Shown here piece after piece: positions 37,314-49,847 of a DNA stretch of 64,000 bases. The notes under the pieces are model-generated. The model was not told the origin of the DNA. It saw only the letters and a program-made list of their open reading frames with translations, and ran no database searches. The translations under genes and the position numbers were made by a program. How positions within the stretch are numbered: the stretch's first letter is position 1; every line of letters starts with the position of its first letter. The DNA comes from Sphagnum magellanicum (Eukaryota > Streptophyta > Sphagnopsida > Sphagnales > Sphagnaceae). The stretch spans positions 7,378,001 through 7,442,000 of the forward strand of contig CM038915.1 in NCBI GenBank assembly GCA_021904315.1. The letters run 5' to 3'.

Positions 37314-40300
37314 TTATATAATTGAGCTTGGCTTGTCTGCACAGAACACTCTAGCTAGTTCTGGAAACCGATCAGAACTCAAGGCAGCAACATCGCCAGG
37401 AGTCTGACCATTATTGTCTTGAGCATTGGTATTCGCCCCTGCTTTCAGAAGTGCTTTACAGGTGCCAACATGCCCCCATCCTTGAAAATCACACCGCACT
37501 TGCGTTAATAATGTCTAGTAACCGAAACTCTCTTCCAAGATCTTATTGGTTTTGTTCAATTCTTTAGATATCTTATCAAGTTTTCCTGTGTCCTAAAGAA
37601 CTATGAACAAAATTGAATTTTGTAGAATACCAAGAAGCTAGTAGGGGACACTAACACAAATGATAAAGATTAATATCAATACAGGTGCATTCATCATAAG
37701 TTTCTTGGAGAAACACTCCCAGAAAAATGCTTTGCAGGAAACTGTTTCCAGGAAAACCCAAAACAAAAGATGATGAGAAAGAGATTGCAGTCCTAACTGT
37801 GAGAGTGCCACTCACAAAGTATCAGACCATCATCACCTTGAACACAAATGGCAGTGACAAGGTTCCTATTCCAGTCTGCCAACTTTGTCAGCTCCCAACA
37901 TGGGTACAGATTAGTATGCAGTAATCTGGTCAAAAGTTAGGGAAATTGGTAATGACAAGATGCATAGCCACATCTGCACATACATACCTGCAGCAACATG
38001 GAGGCATGAACGAAAAATATTGGCAGCAGATGGATTGGCTTTTGCATCAAAGACAAGAAAAGACACCATTTCGGTATGTCCACGGCAAGCTGCCCAATAG
38101 AGAGGGGTTGATTGCTTCTCATCTTGAGCCTCCACATCTACTCCTTTCTATACTCCACCACATCAATGATCAGCCAAGTCAAATGTTGTGATTCATCCAA
38201 GCTGCTGATCCATTCAAGCTGATCATTCACTATCAGGTAAGAATTATCAACAGAAGCCATCCTTGATCAATCGATCCTTGGAGGGCTTTTCAACAAGTTG
38301 GGTATTGACTAAGAAAGATCATTCAAGATACCACACCTCAATCAGCCAATGAGCTGCCATCACATGGCCAGCTGAGGCAGCCCGATGGAGAGGGCTACAC
38401 CCACAAGCATCAACCACGCTCAGATCTACCCCAACTCCCATAAGCAAATCCAGGCAAGCCACATTGCCACCTGCAGCTGCTTCATGTATGGGTTGATTGC
38501 CCCCATTATCAGTTGCTGTTGGGTTTCCCCCTGCTGCCAACAAAATTTGCAGTACTTCTTTGTGACCATGAAGAGCTGCTGTGTGCAAACTGCCACAAAA
38601 TGAATGCTCTCTTAATAATGTGTAACAGGCTAAACAACAGAGTGATAATACTCAGGTGTTTTGTTAGTCATCACCGACTGCAATGCTCTCTTTCAAGTTT
38701 TATCCACTTTGCTGAACTCCAGACACCCTAAACCCTTTCCCAGCATTCTGGACAGAACAAAACCAACAGAAAATTGACCTGCCCCAAGCCCACGCCAATC
38801 TCTTATCTGATGATCCTGATTGGTGACCCAAGTGGACAAAATCCCTGCTCAGGAGATTATGCCACACACACACCAGAGTATCTCCTGGTGGTGGGTTGGA
38901 CTACTATAGCAATCATCAAATTGTGAGCAAAAAAACCAGAGTGAAAGAAAGAGGCAAACCAAGTTCGCCCATTGTTTGTACGGGCATTAACATCTGCCCC
39001 ACTATCAAGCAATGCCTGCACAACAGCTTTTGACCCCACACGAGCTGCCACATCGACTGCTCTCTCACCCTTGTGATCAGGAGCATCCACAGTCACCCCT
39101 CTGTATAGAACCCATACAAAATATCCACAACAGATGTAAGAAATTGGAAGAATAATAATTGATCCATGCATGGTCAAAAACAAGAACAAATAATATGTGG
39201 AATCCAGGGAAGAAACAAATCAAACTTGTCCACTACCAAAAGTTGGAAGTTCAAAGTGGAGTAATAGTGTCCATAGTGAGAAAAGTCCAGTAAACCTAGA
39301 AATGAGAAGTCTGACAATTGAAAGGTGGGGTCCTGCTGCTGCATAGTGAAGGGGTGTAAACCCATTTGTCTTATGGGCAGAAATGAGCGCTCCTGAATCC
39401 AACAAAGTTTCTGCACACTTCACATGTCCATGTGCACAAGCCTGCAAAGGGACCATATATGAAACTTTTAGAGCATCTCTAGCAGTGCTCAGTATGCAAA
39501 CCTGCAAAATCTTTCTCACATCCAAGATTTAGTTATTTACTTTATTCTAACCCCACCCATAAAACTAAAACTGGAACTGCAAACAGGTGGGAGACTACTG
39601 ATAGCAACCCACCGGGACCAATCAAACTATCCAGCCAATCAAGAACAGGAAGCAGTTAACAAATATGATTTGACTGTATTTATTAGACTCTTCCAGGGCT
39701 CCTCTAGGCCCCTGAAAGATGTGCATTTCCAAGGCCACAGCAGTTTTCCAGTGGGCCCACTGAATATGACTGCTGCACCTCATCCAAAAATTCCAATGTA
39801 GGGCCACATAGTGAGCACCAGTGGACCTGCTCTTAGTTCAGGGACTCAAATCAAAGACCTAAACAGTTTTCCATCAAAATTTCACATGATGACAACAGTG
39901 CTTTGTCTCCATGTTTGCGTCCTCAGATTGAGAAACAGATCGTATCAATGAAACGATTGGCCTTGACAGAACTGGAGGAAGATGGATAGGTGTCAATGTG
40001 AAAAAGAGATCACTTCCTTGAAACTATAGTCCCTTTCTTTGAGACATAGATACACTTGGTGAAACTCTTCCTTCAAGCCAGAACTCATTGAAGAGGACAA
40101 AAATTATGAGTTGCTTTCAGAGAATCACAGGGCCTCACCTCATGCAGTGGAGTCTTGGATTTCTTATCCCTAACATTTGGGTCTTCATGAGCCTGCCCTG
40201 CAACCGTCCCAAGGACAACAAAATTGGCAATCAATGATCAAACAGAAAAAGTAAATTTATGTGTGTAATGTTACCATAGCTACGAATGTGGCAGAGTGAG

Positions 40301-41388
40301 CACAAGTAAGCACATCAGGGTTATTTTTTCCAAATTTTGTGAGGTAGGTGCTCCAGTGATCATCCACAAGAGGACTTAGCCAAATTTGGCTACAGGTCAG
40401 AGAGGAAAGTAGAAAAATTTAGGAATACTGCTATATTTTGGCAACATGCTCCAACCTATTGTCTAACACTAATGATTTCAAAAATAAAAAATCCTCAAAA
40501 TCTGGCAAGTTTGAGCCATTTTTTCCAAAAAAAATCCTTTGTATAAGTTGCACTGGCTTTTTTTATGGGTCACCAGAATGCAAAATTTCACCAAAAAAAC
40601 AACACTGAAGCACATACACATAAGCTAGATATGTAGAAGACTCTGATTTTTAGGGTTGGTAACTATCACTTCATGCACTCATGTTTATTCTGTTTATGAT
40701 TCATGCACTGCAAATACATTAGATGGATGTTGCTGACAAACAATTTTAGGTCATATCAGGAATCATCAATGACCAAATTACATTGAAGAAAAATTGACAA
40801 CTAAAATAAATTGGGGAGATGGTGGGCATTGCCCACCTGAAGAAGAGCCTTAAGTGTGTCCAAATTTCCATCCCTTGCAGCTCTGTTCAAGAACCACCCA
40901 TTAACTTTCTTAAAGATGCCATATATAAGTAGCCCAATTTCCTTGCCTTCCTGAAAGCTTCTAAACAGCTCGGTAATGCAATTGAACAACATGTTTTGTC
41001 AGAGTATGTAGAAACTAGAAACCTCGACACAACAACCATCCTGAAAACACAGAATGCTGCACTGTAACTCTAAACCCTAAACCAGAGAGATTATAAAACA
41101 ATTGTAGAGAGGCAGCAGGTCTTGATGGATCGATGTCAGTACTTGAAATTTCTTCTCTGTAGGAGGAAAAAAATTCAAACCAGAAGCAAGAGGTTTAGAG
41201 AGAAATTTGTCAAAATTTGGGACAATTTTGGTCCACAACATTAAAAAAAAGCAAGGAGAAAAATGAATGCCCTTCACTTGCAGAGGTGTGGAAGAAGAAG
41301 AATAAGAAGAAGAAGCAAACCTGTGGAGATGGGTGATGCCGCTCTTTCCACATCTCTGCCCTCCATCCACCTCGCGACAATACTCCAT
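37314..41388 (-). CDS. Ankyrin-repeat protein
   Basis: Eight minus-strand exons: 41321-41388, 40837-40882, 40139-40192, 39296-39441, 38960-39100, 38337-38589, 37988-38147, 37314-37480. All junctions close in phase to about 344 residues. ATG at 41388 is used because the in-frame triplet at 41403 is GTG. The protein is almost wholly ankyrin repeats, shown by HLHRAARDGNLDTLKALL, SKTPLHE, GFTPLHYAAAG, HKGERAVDVAARVGSK, CLHTAALHGHKE, PLHRAASAGHV, STPLYWAACRGH and QTPGDVAA. It resembles gankyrin/PSMD10-type and other plant ankyrin-only proteins, which act as scaffolds; the exact family is not resolved. No membrane or catalytic domain is seen. A MITE lies in the third intron. Several exon borders fall within repeats. 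Confidence 0.9.
39468..39835 (+). mobile_element. Tourist-like MITE in an ankyrin-gene intron
   Basis: This is the clearest copy. It begins GAGCATCTCTAGCAGTGCTC at 39471 and ends GAGCACCAGTGGACCTGCTC at 39832. Ends are imperfect inverted repeats, and TTA lies on both sides (39468-39470 and 39833-39835). Length is about 362 bp. Body blocks match 34243-34592 closely. The TTA duplication fits PIF/Harbinger (Tourist) elements. Confidence 0.85.
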
Positions 41389-41477
41389 CACAATCCTTTG
41401 CACACACGATCGTGAAGAAATTCCCGGTTTTGAGGATTTCCTTCTGGTTTGCTTGAGGGTTTCCTGACATGGGTTTA

Positions 41478-41891
41478 GTGCTCAGTTATGTAACCCTGCA
41501 AATTAAAATTGGATGAAGAAAAGTCAAAACATGCCCCTGTGGCTCAGCAAAACGGTTTTGACCCAGCATTTTTATATCATCCAGAGACGCTCTGTTTGTG
41601 ACCCTGTACAAATATTTCTCACATCCAAGTTCTGTTATTTATCTTTTTCCAACCCCACCCATAAAATAAAAACTAGGATTGCAAATACTTGGGAGACTGT
41701 TAATGGCAACCCACCTGGAGCAATCAAACTATCTAGCCAATCACCAGCAGGTGCTAGACTTTGCTAGACTTTGCTGTGCCTTTTACCAACCTCAACAAAC
41801 TTTTGCTGAGCCAAACCAGTATGTTTTGACTTTTCTTCATCCAATTTTTCTTTGCGGGGTTGCATACTCAGCACTAGTGGAGTTGCTCTTA
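41478..41891 (+). mobile_element. Long-TIR MITE with internal MITE fragment
   Basis: The left part (TGGATGAAGAAAAGTCAAAA, GGCTCAGCAAAA) appears as reverse complement at the right end (TTTTGCTGAGCCAAACC, TTTTGACTTTTCTTCATCC), giving inverted ends near 90-100 bp. It stops in GAGTTGCTC followed by TTA at 41889-41891. Inside (about 41585-41750) sits a piece with the other core (TATTTCTCACATCCAAG, CAACCCCACCCATAAAA). The left tip is damaged. The element lies directly upstream of the ankyrin-gene ATG. Confidence 0.75.
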
Positions 41892-42155
41892 AGTATCACC
41901 CGCCCGTCGCGGAAAAGATAGTGATGACGATGATGATGAAGATGTGGGAGAGACAACAGACGATGATCATCTGTGAGAGAGAAGAAGACAGAGAAGAGAA
42001 GGGGAAACTGGGTTAGCCTAGGGTGAGTTGTAGATTTGTCTTTTGCTATTTCATTCATTTACATCAAGGGCAACCAACAAGCGAGAGAGAGTAACAAGCA
42101 TAGGAGAAGGAGAAGGACGCTGTACAGCTTCTCTGCAAGGAACTAACTGGATCAC

Positions 42156-43360
42156 ATGGCTCACGCTGCAACAAGGTTGCCTGTGGATGCTGTTGCAGCA
42201 GCTGCCAGATCTAGGCCCAATCTCTTGAGAGAGATTGTCACTGGCCTGAGTCTCGGTGTATTCTGTGAGTGTTGATCTAGTTCTTTTGTTTTGTTTTGTT
42301 TTTCTTTTCTTTTCTATGGTGTTTTTTGGGTTGTTTGTTTTCGGTCTCCTACTTCTTCTAGCTGCTTTATAGGATACAATCTCTTCTGTTTTCAAGTCAG
42401 GGTTTTTTCTTTTTTCTTTTTTTTTTCCTTGGGGTGACTTCCTGTGCTGTTGATCTGTAGAGTTTTGGATGTAATGGAAACACTGCAAACCCCATTTCCC
42501 CCACCAACCCCTTTCTTCTTCCCCCTCTATTCAGTGAATGGCATCATCATGTGAAGTTTGTAGCTTATACTTTGGAAATTGAGGGTTTGCAGATTGGTCA
42601 AAATGGGGTGTAGTTGTGGTCTCATTATGATTGCCAGGATTTTCTTTTTCCCTCTTTCTTTTGTTTCTTTTAACAAATTTTGTTTTGAAATGTTTTGGTG
42701 GTTGTCAATTGAGGTATTATTGCGTGATCTGCCATTGGAAGTCTCGGTTTTGTAAAATGATGCTAGACTAGAATATTAGCTACTAAGTTGCAAAACGCTA
42801 GATCTCAGAATTATTTTGCTTTTGCCAATAAGTTTAATGCCAAGAGTTTGTTCTGCAACAAAAGTTAAGGTTTGTGACCACCCAATGTATATATGTGCAG
42901 AGTAGTGACTTTGATGAGGAATTCCTCAACACTCACAGTACTGCCAGTTCCAACAACAATATCATTGCTAAGTATTATATTTCATGTTGGAAACCATACC
43001 ATGAACAAGATGTTCTTACACTAGCAAATCTAGTATCAAGGATTTTAGGAGTGTGAGGTGTGCATTCTTTGTGAAAGTGTGTTTCAAAACTAGCTAGAAT
43101 TCATGTGGCAGAGTCAAAACCATTTTTTCTTGTTGCACTTGTTTGTTTGACAAAATCTTTATAATTATGGTTGCTCTGGAGATTCTCAGGTGTTTTCCAA
43201 TCAATGCTGATGGATTATTGGAGGTTAATATATATTTGTCCAACTGACACCATGTGCAGGTGCAACATTCTGGAAGATGCATCATGTGAATGAGCGCCGC
43301 AAAACAGAGGAGTTCTATGCAAAATTGGATGCAGGTGAAATTACAGTTCGTGTTGAGTAG
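42156..43360 (+). CDS. COX5C: Cytochrome c oxidase subunit 5C
   Basis: A small nuclear-encoded subunit of mitochondrial complex IV. Two exons: 42156-42264 and 43260-43360, joined within a Cys codon, giving 69 residues (Arabidopsis COX5C proteins are about 64). Characteristic residues are present: a short basic start, LLREIVTGLSLG as the membrane segment, then FWKMHHVNERRKTEEFYAKLDAGE ended by VRVE. That matches the plant signature (WKMHHWNEQRKTRTFYDLL-like). The first residue block is Ala-rich, more so than in seed plants I recall. The 1-kb intron separates the membrane segment and the matrix or intermembrane tail. Start choice rests on the first ATG in the leader. Confidence 0.93.
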
Positions 43361-44639
43361 TAGTGCGGAAAATATGTCCAGTTTTCATGGTAAGCTTGAG
43401 GAGCTTTTAAGTAGTCTCCTGTTTCTTGTTTCAGTTCATGGAATGATAGATCCTTGTTTATTATGGCAGGAAAATCATCTCATAGTGCAGATTCTGTTAA
43501 GAGTTTTCAAGCCATAATTTGAATTCATATTTTGATCCAGACTGTTGATATCTTTCTTTCATTCCTTTTTTTATGTCAACAAGCATAATTTTGTGGCATA
43601 TGCAGATTATGGTTGGAGTGAACAAAATCTTGGAGCAAGGGAAGCGGTGGTGCAGAGCTGAGATGTTTCATGTCTTCTTGAACTGTTGGTGTAAGGGATT
43701 TTTACTTACAAAATTTGGCAGGTATCTTTGAGGCACGCACAACAACTCTTCTATATGGTGCACAGAAGATCTCCATGTGGTCAGAGGAATACTGGCACTC
43801 TCTTGGGATGATCATTGTATGACAGGTTTCTAATCTCACTCTTTGAATAAAGAAGGTGAATCAAAGCAATTTCTCAATCTTTTTGACCATTTCCTAAAGG
43901 GTTAAGATCCTTGCATGAATGCCTGATTTCTTAGGCTATTCTTGTACAGAGTGCCACTAAAGAATCACTGTTGGATTCAATTCTGCTGGTACTTATTCAT
44001 GCTTCATGAACCCTAGCCTATGGTCAGTTACATCATTAAATAATCCAGAAAATTATGAAATGAATTTTTTTTAAATGTGGAAGTGGAGGTGATGAAAGTC
44101 CTGAATATTTCACCTCCCTGATCAAGAAATGTGTGAACAGGTATTTGTATAAGCAATCACCTTTTGCAAGCAATCCACTAGACACCTTTTGTCTTTCTTA
44201 TACTTTAAGTGAAATTGATTGCCTTGGTGATTACTTTGACACATGTTTGCTCTTTCTGTTGGATGGATAACTTGGACTATGTGTGTGTATTGAGGAATAG
44301 ATGGGACATCCTTCCACTAGAAAAGCATGAATAGGCATGGATTCACGGCACCATTTGTGCCATACATCCAATATTTTTGGAACATGGGGCACTCCCCAAC
44401 ATAGAAGCATAAATACTAATATTTACCCCCTCTCCCATTGCCTTTACATATGCTTGCACTGAATGTCGGTTCATATAAGGTGAGTCCAATAGATGATTCT
44501 TCCGATGTTTGCAAGAATTAGGGTTTTTAGTTTTTACTCCTAGTTCAATAAATAGGAAATATTGAAGAACACTTCAGCCAGGGGATCTTTCTCATAAGGA
44601 CTCTGCTTGCTATTCCCTCATGTTTCTGTATGGAAGGAA
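43361..44639. other. No gene seen
   Basis: 3' flank of COX5C and 5' flank of the TBL remnant. Short frames only. I looked for the expected N-terminal exon of the TBL gene (a Cys-Asp-Leu-Phe and Trp-rich block) and could not find it. Confidence 0.45.
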
Positions 44640-44965
44640 GGATCTTGGAAGAACGTCTATCAACAAGTCACTACTACACACTTCATCCAGTTTCTTTGAT
44701 ATCTGGAGGTTCTGCATCTTTGTTCAGGTTTGATGTAATGAGTATGTTCATGAGGTTAAGGAACCAGCAAGTGGCATTTGTAGGAGACTTCATGGGTCGG
44801 ACACAGAGGGAATCACTCATTTGCCTCTTAATGAATGCCATTCCCAACAAGTTGTCAGTCAAGGAGATGAATGGAAGAAAACATTACAAAGACAACACCA
44901 TACTTAGCTGCCTTGTTCCCAAGCTTCAATGGTACAATCAAGTATTATCGATCTTGATGGCTTGT
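44640..44965 (+). pseudogene. TBL/PMR5-like gene remnant, N-terminal half
   Basis: Translation around 44735-44850 gives FRFDVMSMFMRLRNQ followed by VAFVGDFMGRTQRESLICLL, the GDS-like esterase block I of trichome birefringence-like (TBL) polysaccharide O-acetyltransferases (usual form AFVGDSxxRNQxxSLLC). Here the catalytic Ser of GDS is Phe (GDF), so even an intact copy would lack the nucleophile. Near 44915-44955 another frame gives FPSFNGTIKYYRS, a second TBL segment that needs a frameshift or an intron, and then a stop. The rest of the gene lies beyond a retrotransposon. Confidence 0.7.
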
Positions 44966-44966
44966 G
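44938..44966 (+). repeat. Inverted 26-bp junction repeat, left copy
   Basis: ATCAAGTATTATCGATCTTG is found here and, inverted, at about 49168-49194. With flanking bases the match is about 25 of 26. The pair marks both edges of the inverted half of the retrotransposon. Confidence 0.85.
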
Positions 44967-45002
44967 TGTGAGGGGCAGTCTACAAAGCAATCACCCTGGA
45001 GG

Positions 45003-45130
45003 GTGAAGCTTGCTAGTTATGAGAGTTTTGATCAATTAGTGATTGGTCAAGACCAGCTGCCCACATTTGAAAGGTTTTTCAACAAATTACTTTTGGAAGA
45101 GCAACGAAATGAAGCCAAGTTTGGCAAGTA
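45003..45130 (+). pseudogene. Copia gag C-terminal piece
   Basis: A frame reads KLASYESFDQLVIGQDQLPT and then FFNKLLLEEQRNEAKF, the end of a UBN2/copia gag domain. It is followed by stops before the protease. The matching N-terminal gag half is found inverted at 49220-49462. Confidence 0.65.
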
Positions 45131-45431
45131 GAAGGATACTGAAGCACTTCTCCTTCACACTAGCAAACATTACAACAATTTGACCAAGAACAATTGATCT
45201 GTGCGAAGACATGACAACAGTAATGGAGAACAACGAATTCACGATCATGAACAACATCCACAAAGACATAATGAGAAATGCAACGACTACACGGAATGGA
45301 GACGTTAGGCGCAAAAATGTCTTCAACCAAAAAAAACCAAAGTTATAAAACAACAATTTCAAGCCAATTTTGTTCATGAGGATAAAGAAGAGGAGAAATA
45401 CGTTGGAATTGATGATGGGAAACAATTATGA

Positions 45432-45845
45432 ATGTTTAATGTAGTAGTCATGACTGTGGACTTCAACAAGTCTAATATTGCTTGGTATCTTGACTCAGGT
45501 GCATTTAAACATGTGACTAGAGACTGCAACAAGCTCTACAACATCAAAGAGACTAAGGACATCCCCAACATCCAATCTGCAACATGTCACATGCATGTTG
45601 TGCAAGGGAAGGGAAAAAAATTAGTGACTTGTAATGGAGAAACCAAGAAAGTGAGTGATGTATTTTATGTACTAGGCATCAACAAAAAATTGTTATCTGT
45701 GGGAGCCATCATCAACAAAGGATATGCAATAATCTTTGGATCACAGAAGTGTTGCATAGTCACAACAAATTTGCCATCTAAATTGATTGCAAAAGGAGAG
45801 TGTGACAAGTCTAATGGGTTGTACAAACTAGCCTCAAGCAACTAG
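45432..45845 (+). pseudogene. Copia protease region
   Basis: The retropepsin active site lies in AWYLDSGAFKHVT, with a GAG-pre-integrase domain beyond it. The downstream part (about 45890-46060) continues in broken frames with HKRLGHINYQMLH and CILGKQHK. Confidence 0.85.
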
Positions 45846-46069
45846 TAGATTACTATACTTCAACTATTCATCACAGAGGAGAACATGGAAACAACTTTCT
45901 AGCACAAGCGTCTTGGACATATTAATTACCAAATGCTACATGCAATCTCACAAATTAGCCATGCAAGGGGGAATGTCTTACATCCCAACCACTTCACAAT
46001 TTTGTGATGAATGCATATTGGGGAAACAACACAAATAGCATGTGCCTAAGGCAAGTGTCAATAGAGCTA

Positions 46070-46706
46070 CAACAAGGAATGAGTTGATTCATTCCGATTT
46101 GTGTGGTCCATTCACTCACACATCACTCGAAGGATCCAAATACTTTGTAACCTTCACTAACGATTTTTCAAAAAAGACTTGATATTTTTTCTACATGCGA
46201 AAAGTGGAACACTTGCTAAATTCAAGATTTTAAAACAAATGGTGGAAAATGCAAAAGAAAAGAAAATCAAAGTGCTTAGGAGTGATCACGAAGGGGAGTT
46301 TTTGTCAAACAAATTCAAGACATTCTATGAGAATCATGGAATCAAAAAACAACTCACCACAACTCACATGCTTCATCAAAATGGGGTAGCAAAGAGGAAA
46401 AACCACACAATCTTGGATAGGGCACAAACCATGGCAATTGATAATGGGGTGCCAGACTACTTATGGACAAAAACTGTGAACACTATAACATATTTGACAT
46501 ATAGAAATCCAAGTAGGTCAAACAATGGGTTTTTTCCAGAACATGTTTACACAAGAGTTTTACCAAATCTAAAACATCTTAAAGTATTTGGTTACTTAGT
46601 TTATGTCCATGTTGGAAAGAAGCAAGAAGGGAAGATGGGATCAAAATCTATAAGATGTATCTTTGCAGGTTACAACAAGGCTTCAAAGGCATACCACTGT
46701 TTCTAG
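46070..46706 (+). pseudogene. Copia integrase region
   Basis: Shows HSDLCGPF, TWIFFLHAKS, VLRSDHEGEF, HMLHQNGVAKR and VFGYLVYVHV, the integrase core with its Asp residues. At least one frame break lies near 46170. Homology is to plant Ty1/copia integrase. Confidence 0.85.
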
Positions 46707-46999
46707 CAACACAAAAGATGATTATTTCAAAGGATGTTGTTTTTAACAAAGATGTCATGAGAATTGAATTTTTACAACAAAAACAAAGGAGAGAATGTGC
46801 ATAGAAAAAAATTCCATTGTCTTTACAATCACCTACATGAGAACTTGTCATGAAAGAAGCACAACATCCAAGTCAGGTTATTAATGGAAGGAAAATTCCC
46901 AACAATGAGGATAATACAACTAGTGAAGATGAAAGGTCCAACCAAGTTGCTGAAGATAAAACATTATTAAACTTCCATGAGGATGGTGCAAGAAACTAA

Positions 47000-48640
47000 G
47001 GAGTCAAACCAAGAAGTTGAAGCACCAATCAAAGTTTACCAATGACGAAAAGTCCTTGATGGTGGTGTTCCAACTTCCATTAGAAAGTTTCAACAATTAA
47101 GGAATGTTCCCATGTACTTTAAGGAACATCTTTACAGCTGAATTAACACCTAAACCAACATCATATGAGGAAGTAATACAACATCCAAGATGGAAAGAAG
47201 TGATGAAGTAAGAATATGAGTCCGTCATAAAAATGAAACTTGGACTCTCATGAATTTATTGTCAAGAAAAGTTCTAGTAACCACGAAATGGGTGTACAAG
47301 ACAAAAATAATAGTAGATGGTAACATGGAAAAATTGAAAATGTGTTTAATGGCTTGAAGATTTGAACATCGAAAGGGTATCGATTATGAAGAAACCTTTG
47401 TGCCTACTATGAAGTGGGTGACCATACATATGGTGGTCGTTTTGGCTACTTGACATAATTGGAACATCAAACACCTTGATGTGAAGACAACTTTTTTAAA
47501 CAATGACCTTGTAGAAGAAGTTTACATGACACAACCTCAAGGTTTTGAAGTGCTAAGGAGGGAACATCAAGTGTGTCAATTGTTTCAAGCAATCTATAGA
47601 TTGAAACATGCATTTCAAGCTTGATACACCAAGGTAAATCATTTTTTACATCAATATGGTTTAATGAAGAATGAAGTAGATCATAATCTCTACTACAAAA
47701 ATTCAAATATTGGAGTTGTGATCTTCATGCTCTATATTGATGATTTTTTATTGATCGGAAGTGATGTGGCCATGTTAACAAAGATCAAATTGCAACTTGA
47801 AGAGCAATTCGAAATGTCCAAGTTAGGCTGGATGATGATCTACATTAGTTTGGAATTTGTGTATATGCCAACTGGTATCATACTAGTGCAAAAAAGATAT
47901 GTAGCAATGTTCCTTGCACAATTCAACATGATGGAATGTCGACTAGCAACAATTCCAATGAGGAAGGAATTCAACTATGGAATGACATGAACTCACGATG
48001 CACTGATCAGGCTAAGTACTAAAGTTTTGTGGGAAGTTTGATTTTTCACACTAACATTAAACCTGACATTGCATTTGCAATAAGTTGTGTAAGTCGTTAC
48101 ATGACATCACCACAACAAACACACATGGATGCAACAAAAATGATCTTGCCATACATCAAAAGAACAATCGATTTAGGATTATTATTCCCAAGAAAGGACA
48201 TTAGACAAATTGTGGGGTATGAATATGCAAATTGGGCAAGGGATCTAAATAGGGGAAAATCAGCAACTAACTTACTTTTCGAGCTAGGTTGTAGTTCCAT
48301 CGTGTGGAGTAGCAAGTTGCAACCTACTATATGGCATTATCCACTATGAAGTGGAATACAAGGTGTTGGTAGATGGAGCTAGATAAGCTATTTGGCTAAG
48401 GAAAATAGCCATAGAATTGGGTCTTCACAAATTTGCTCCAACCACAATTTGGTGTGATAACCAAAATGGCATCAAGTCGGTCAAAAATCCTATATTCCAT
48501 GCAAGAATGAAGCATATAGAATTGCATCATCACTACATTTGTGAAAGAATAGAAGCAAGAGAAATTGATGTGAAGTACATTCAACCAATGAACAAGAGGC
48601 AAACATAATGAATAAGCGTTTAGGAAAAGCAAAATTTGAA
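47000..48640 (+). pseudogene. Copia reverse transcriptase and RNase H
   Basis: The reverse transcriptase is read in pieces: KHLDVKTTFLN, VYMTQPQGF, IYRLKHAFQA then a stop, and LYIDDFLLIGSD (the Y-x-D-D site near 47731). RNase H follows as PDIAFAISCVSRYM and IWCDNQNGIKSVKNP. Frameshifts separate these parts. Confidence 0.9.
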
Positions 48641-48751
48641 GTTTTTAGATAGAAGATTGGACACATAGTGTCCAAGAATAATTTAAAATAGTATTTCAAT
48701 TGGTAGACTCCAAGATTTTATTTTATTTTTGTGGTAAGGTGTGAGGGAAGG

Positions 48752-49137
48752 TGTAGAAAAATTAGTTAATTGTAACACACCTAACCACTAAGCTTTCAAA
48801 TTAGTAAGTGGCTACATGCAAAATAGTTTCCCATTATGACTATAGTGGTTTTCATAGATAAAATAACAAGTTACGAAATTAGGAACGCTAGTTGTAGTAA
48901 GTAATTGTGGTGATCTAGAAAAATTAGAAAAGTAATGATGGTGACTTGTATAGATTAAAAGAGCGATGACAGAAGTTAGTTACGATAAATTAGAGCAATG
49001 ACACAAGTTAGTTGATGTACAAATTAGATTTCTTTAGTGATGCCACCGTTTTGGCGTAGTGTATATAAATATTTATGATTTATCTTTTTAATTAACTCAA
49101 GAGAGTTTATAACACATGATCTCAATTTCTTTCTTCA
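48752..49137 (+). repeat. Copia LTR, plus orientation
   Basis: The LTR begins TGTAGAAAAATTAG right after a purine tract (GTGAGGGAAGG) and ends TTTCTTCA, then ATTTG at 49138-49142. It contains a TATA-like TGTATATAAATA at about 49060. Its sequence matches 49848-50233 in inverse at roughly 85 percent by eye. It is the 3' LTR of the element. Confidence 0.9.
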
Positions 49138-49167
49138 ATTTGCAATGCCATGCATAACTAGTTAACT

Positions 49168-49194
49168 CCAAGCTATCAAGATCGATAATACTTG
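49168..49194 (-). repeat. Inverted 26-bp junction repeat, right copy
   Basis: Reverse complement of the sequence at 44938-44966, lying between 3' host flank (49143-49167) and the gag N-terminal part. It is the second edge of the inversion. Confidence 0.85.
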
Positions 49195-49219
49195 ATGCAA
49201 TGTGCACAATCATATTATC

Positions 49220-49462
49220 TTAGATAGACTCCCCTATGGAAATCAATTGAATTGTCAATTCCTTGATGGATTTGATGAAGTTTGTGATTGGAAATCCTTC
49301 TTCCATTTTCATGGAGTGGAGCTTATTGGTCAAGTACAATGTCCTAGCAACATTTTGGTTCCCAAATAACTCTTGAAATGTCCTCCAAGGGACATTCTGT
49401 TCTTCCACATCTATTATGAATGGAACAATTTCATCCTTGATAATCATCATGATGATCATCAA
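49220..49462 (-). pseudogene. Copia gag N-terminal piece, inverted
   Basis: The minus frame reads WRTFQELFGNQNVARTLYL and KLHSMKMEEGFPITNFIKS, typical of the copia gag (UBN2) domain. It is separated from its C-terminal half by the inversion. Confidence 0.8.
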
Positions 49463-49835
49463 CGCCTTATTCTTCTTATCTCAACGGATTTCACTATTCG
49501 GTTTCACAACTTCAGTAGAAGTCACATGTACACTTTTGAATGCTACACCTTCTCCCCTTCAATTAGATGTCTCCATTCGTGTTGTGAATTTCTTGTGAAT
49601 TTCTTCTTCTATCATGGTCCTCTTTTGGACTTGACACTCCCTTCACCAACGACTATCATGGTTCTTTCTTGGACTTGACTTCATTTTTTTTTTCTTTTTT
49701 TTAAACCAACAACTCAACTATTGGAAAAAAAAATGTCATGACTGGTGTCCTTTAATACTCAAACTACTTATCACAAATGAAATTTTTTTATCACTCAAGC
49801 TATTGATCATCAATGAAGTTTTTTCTTTTTTGATT

Positions 49836-49847
49836 GCTTTGATACCA
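49836..49847 (-). other. tRNA-iMet primer binding site
   Basis: On the minus strand TGGTATCAAAGC follows the LTR end directly. It differs by one base from the TGGTATCAGAGC complement of plant initiator Met tRNA. This places the first LTR and its gag in minus orientation. Confidence 0.85.
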
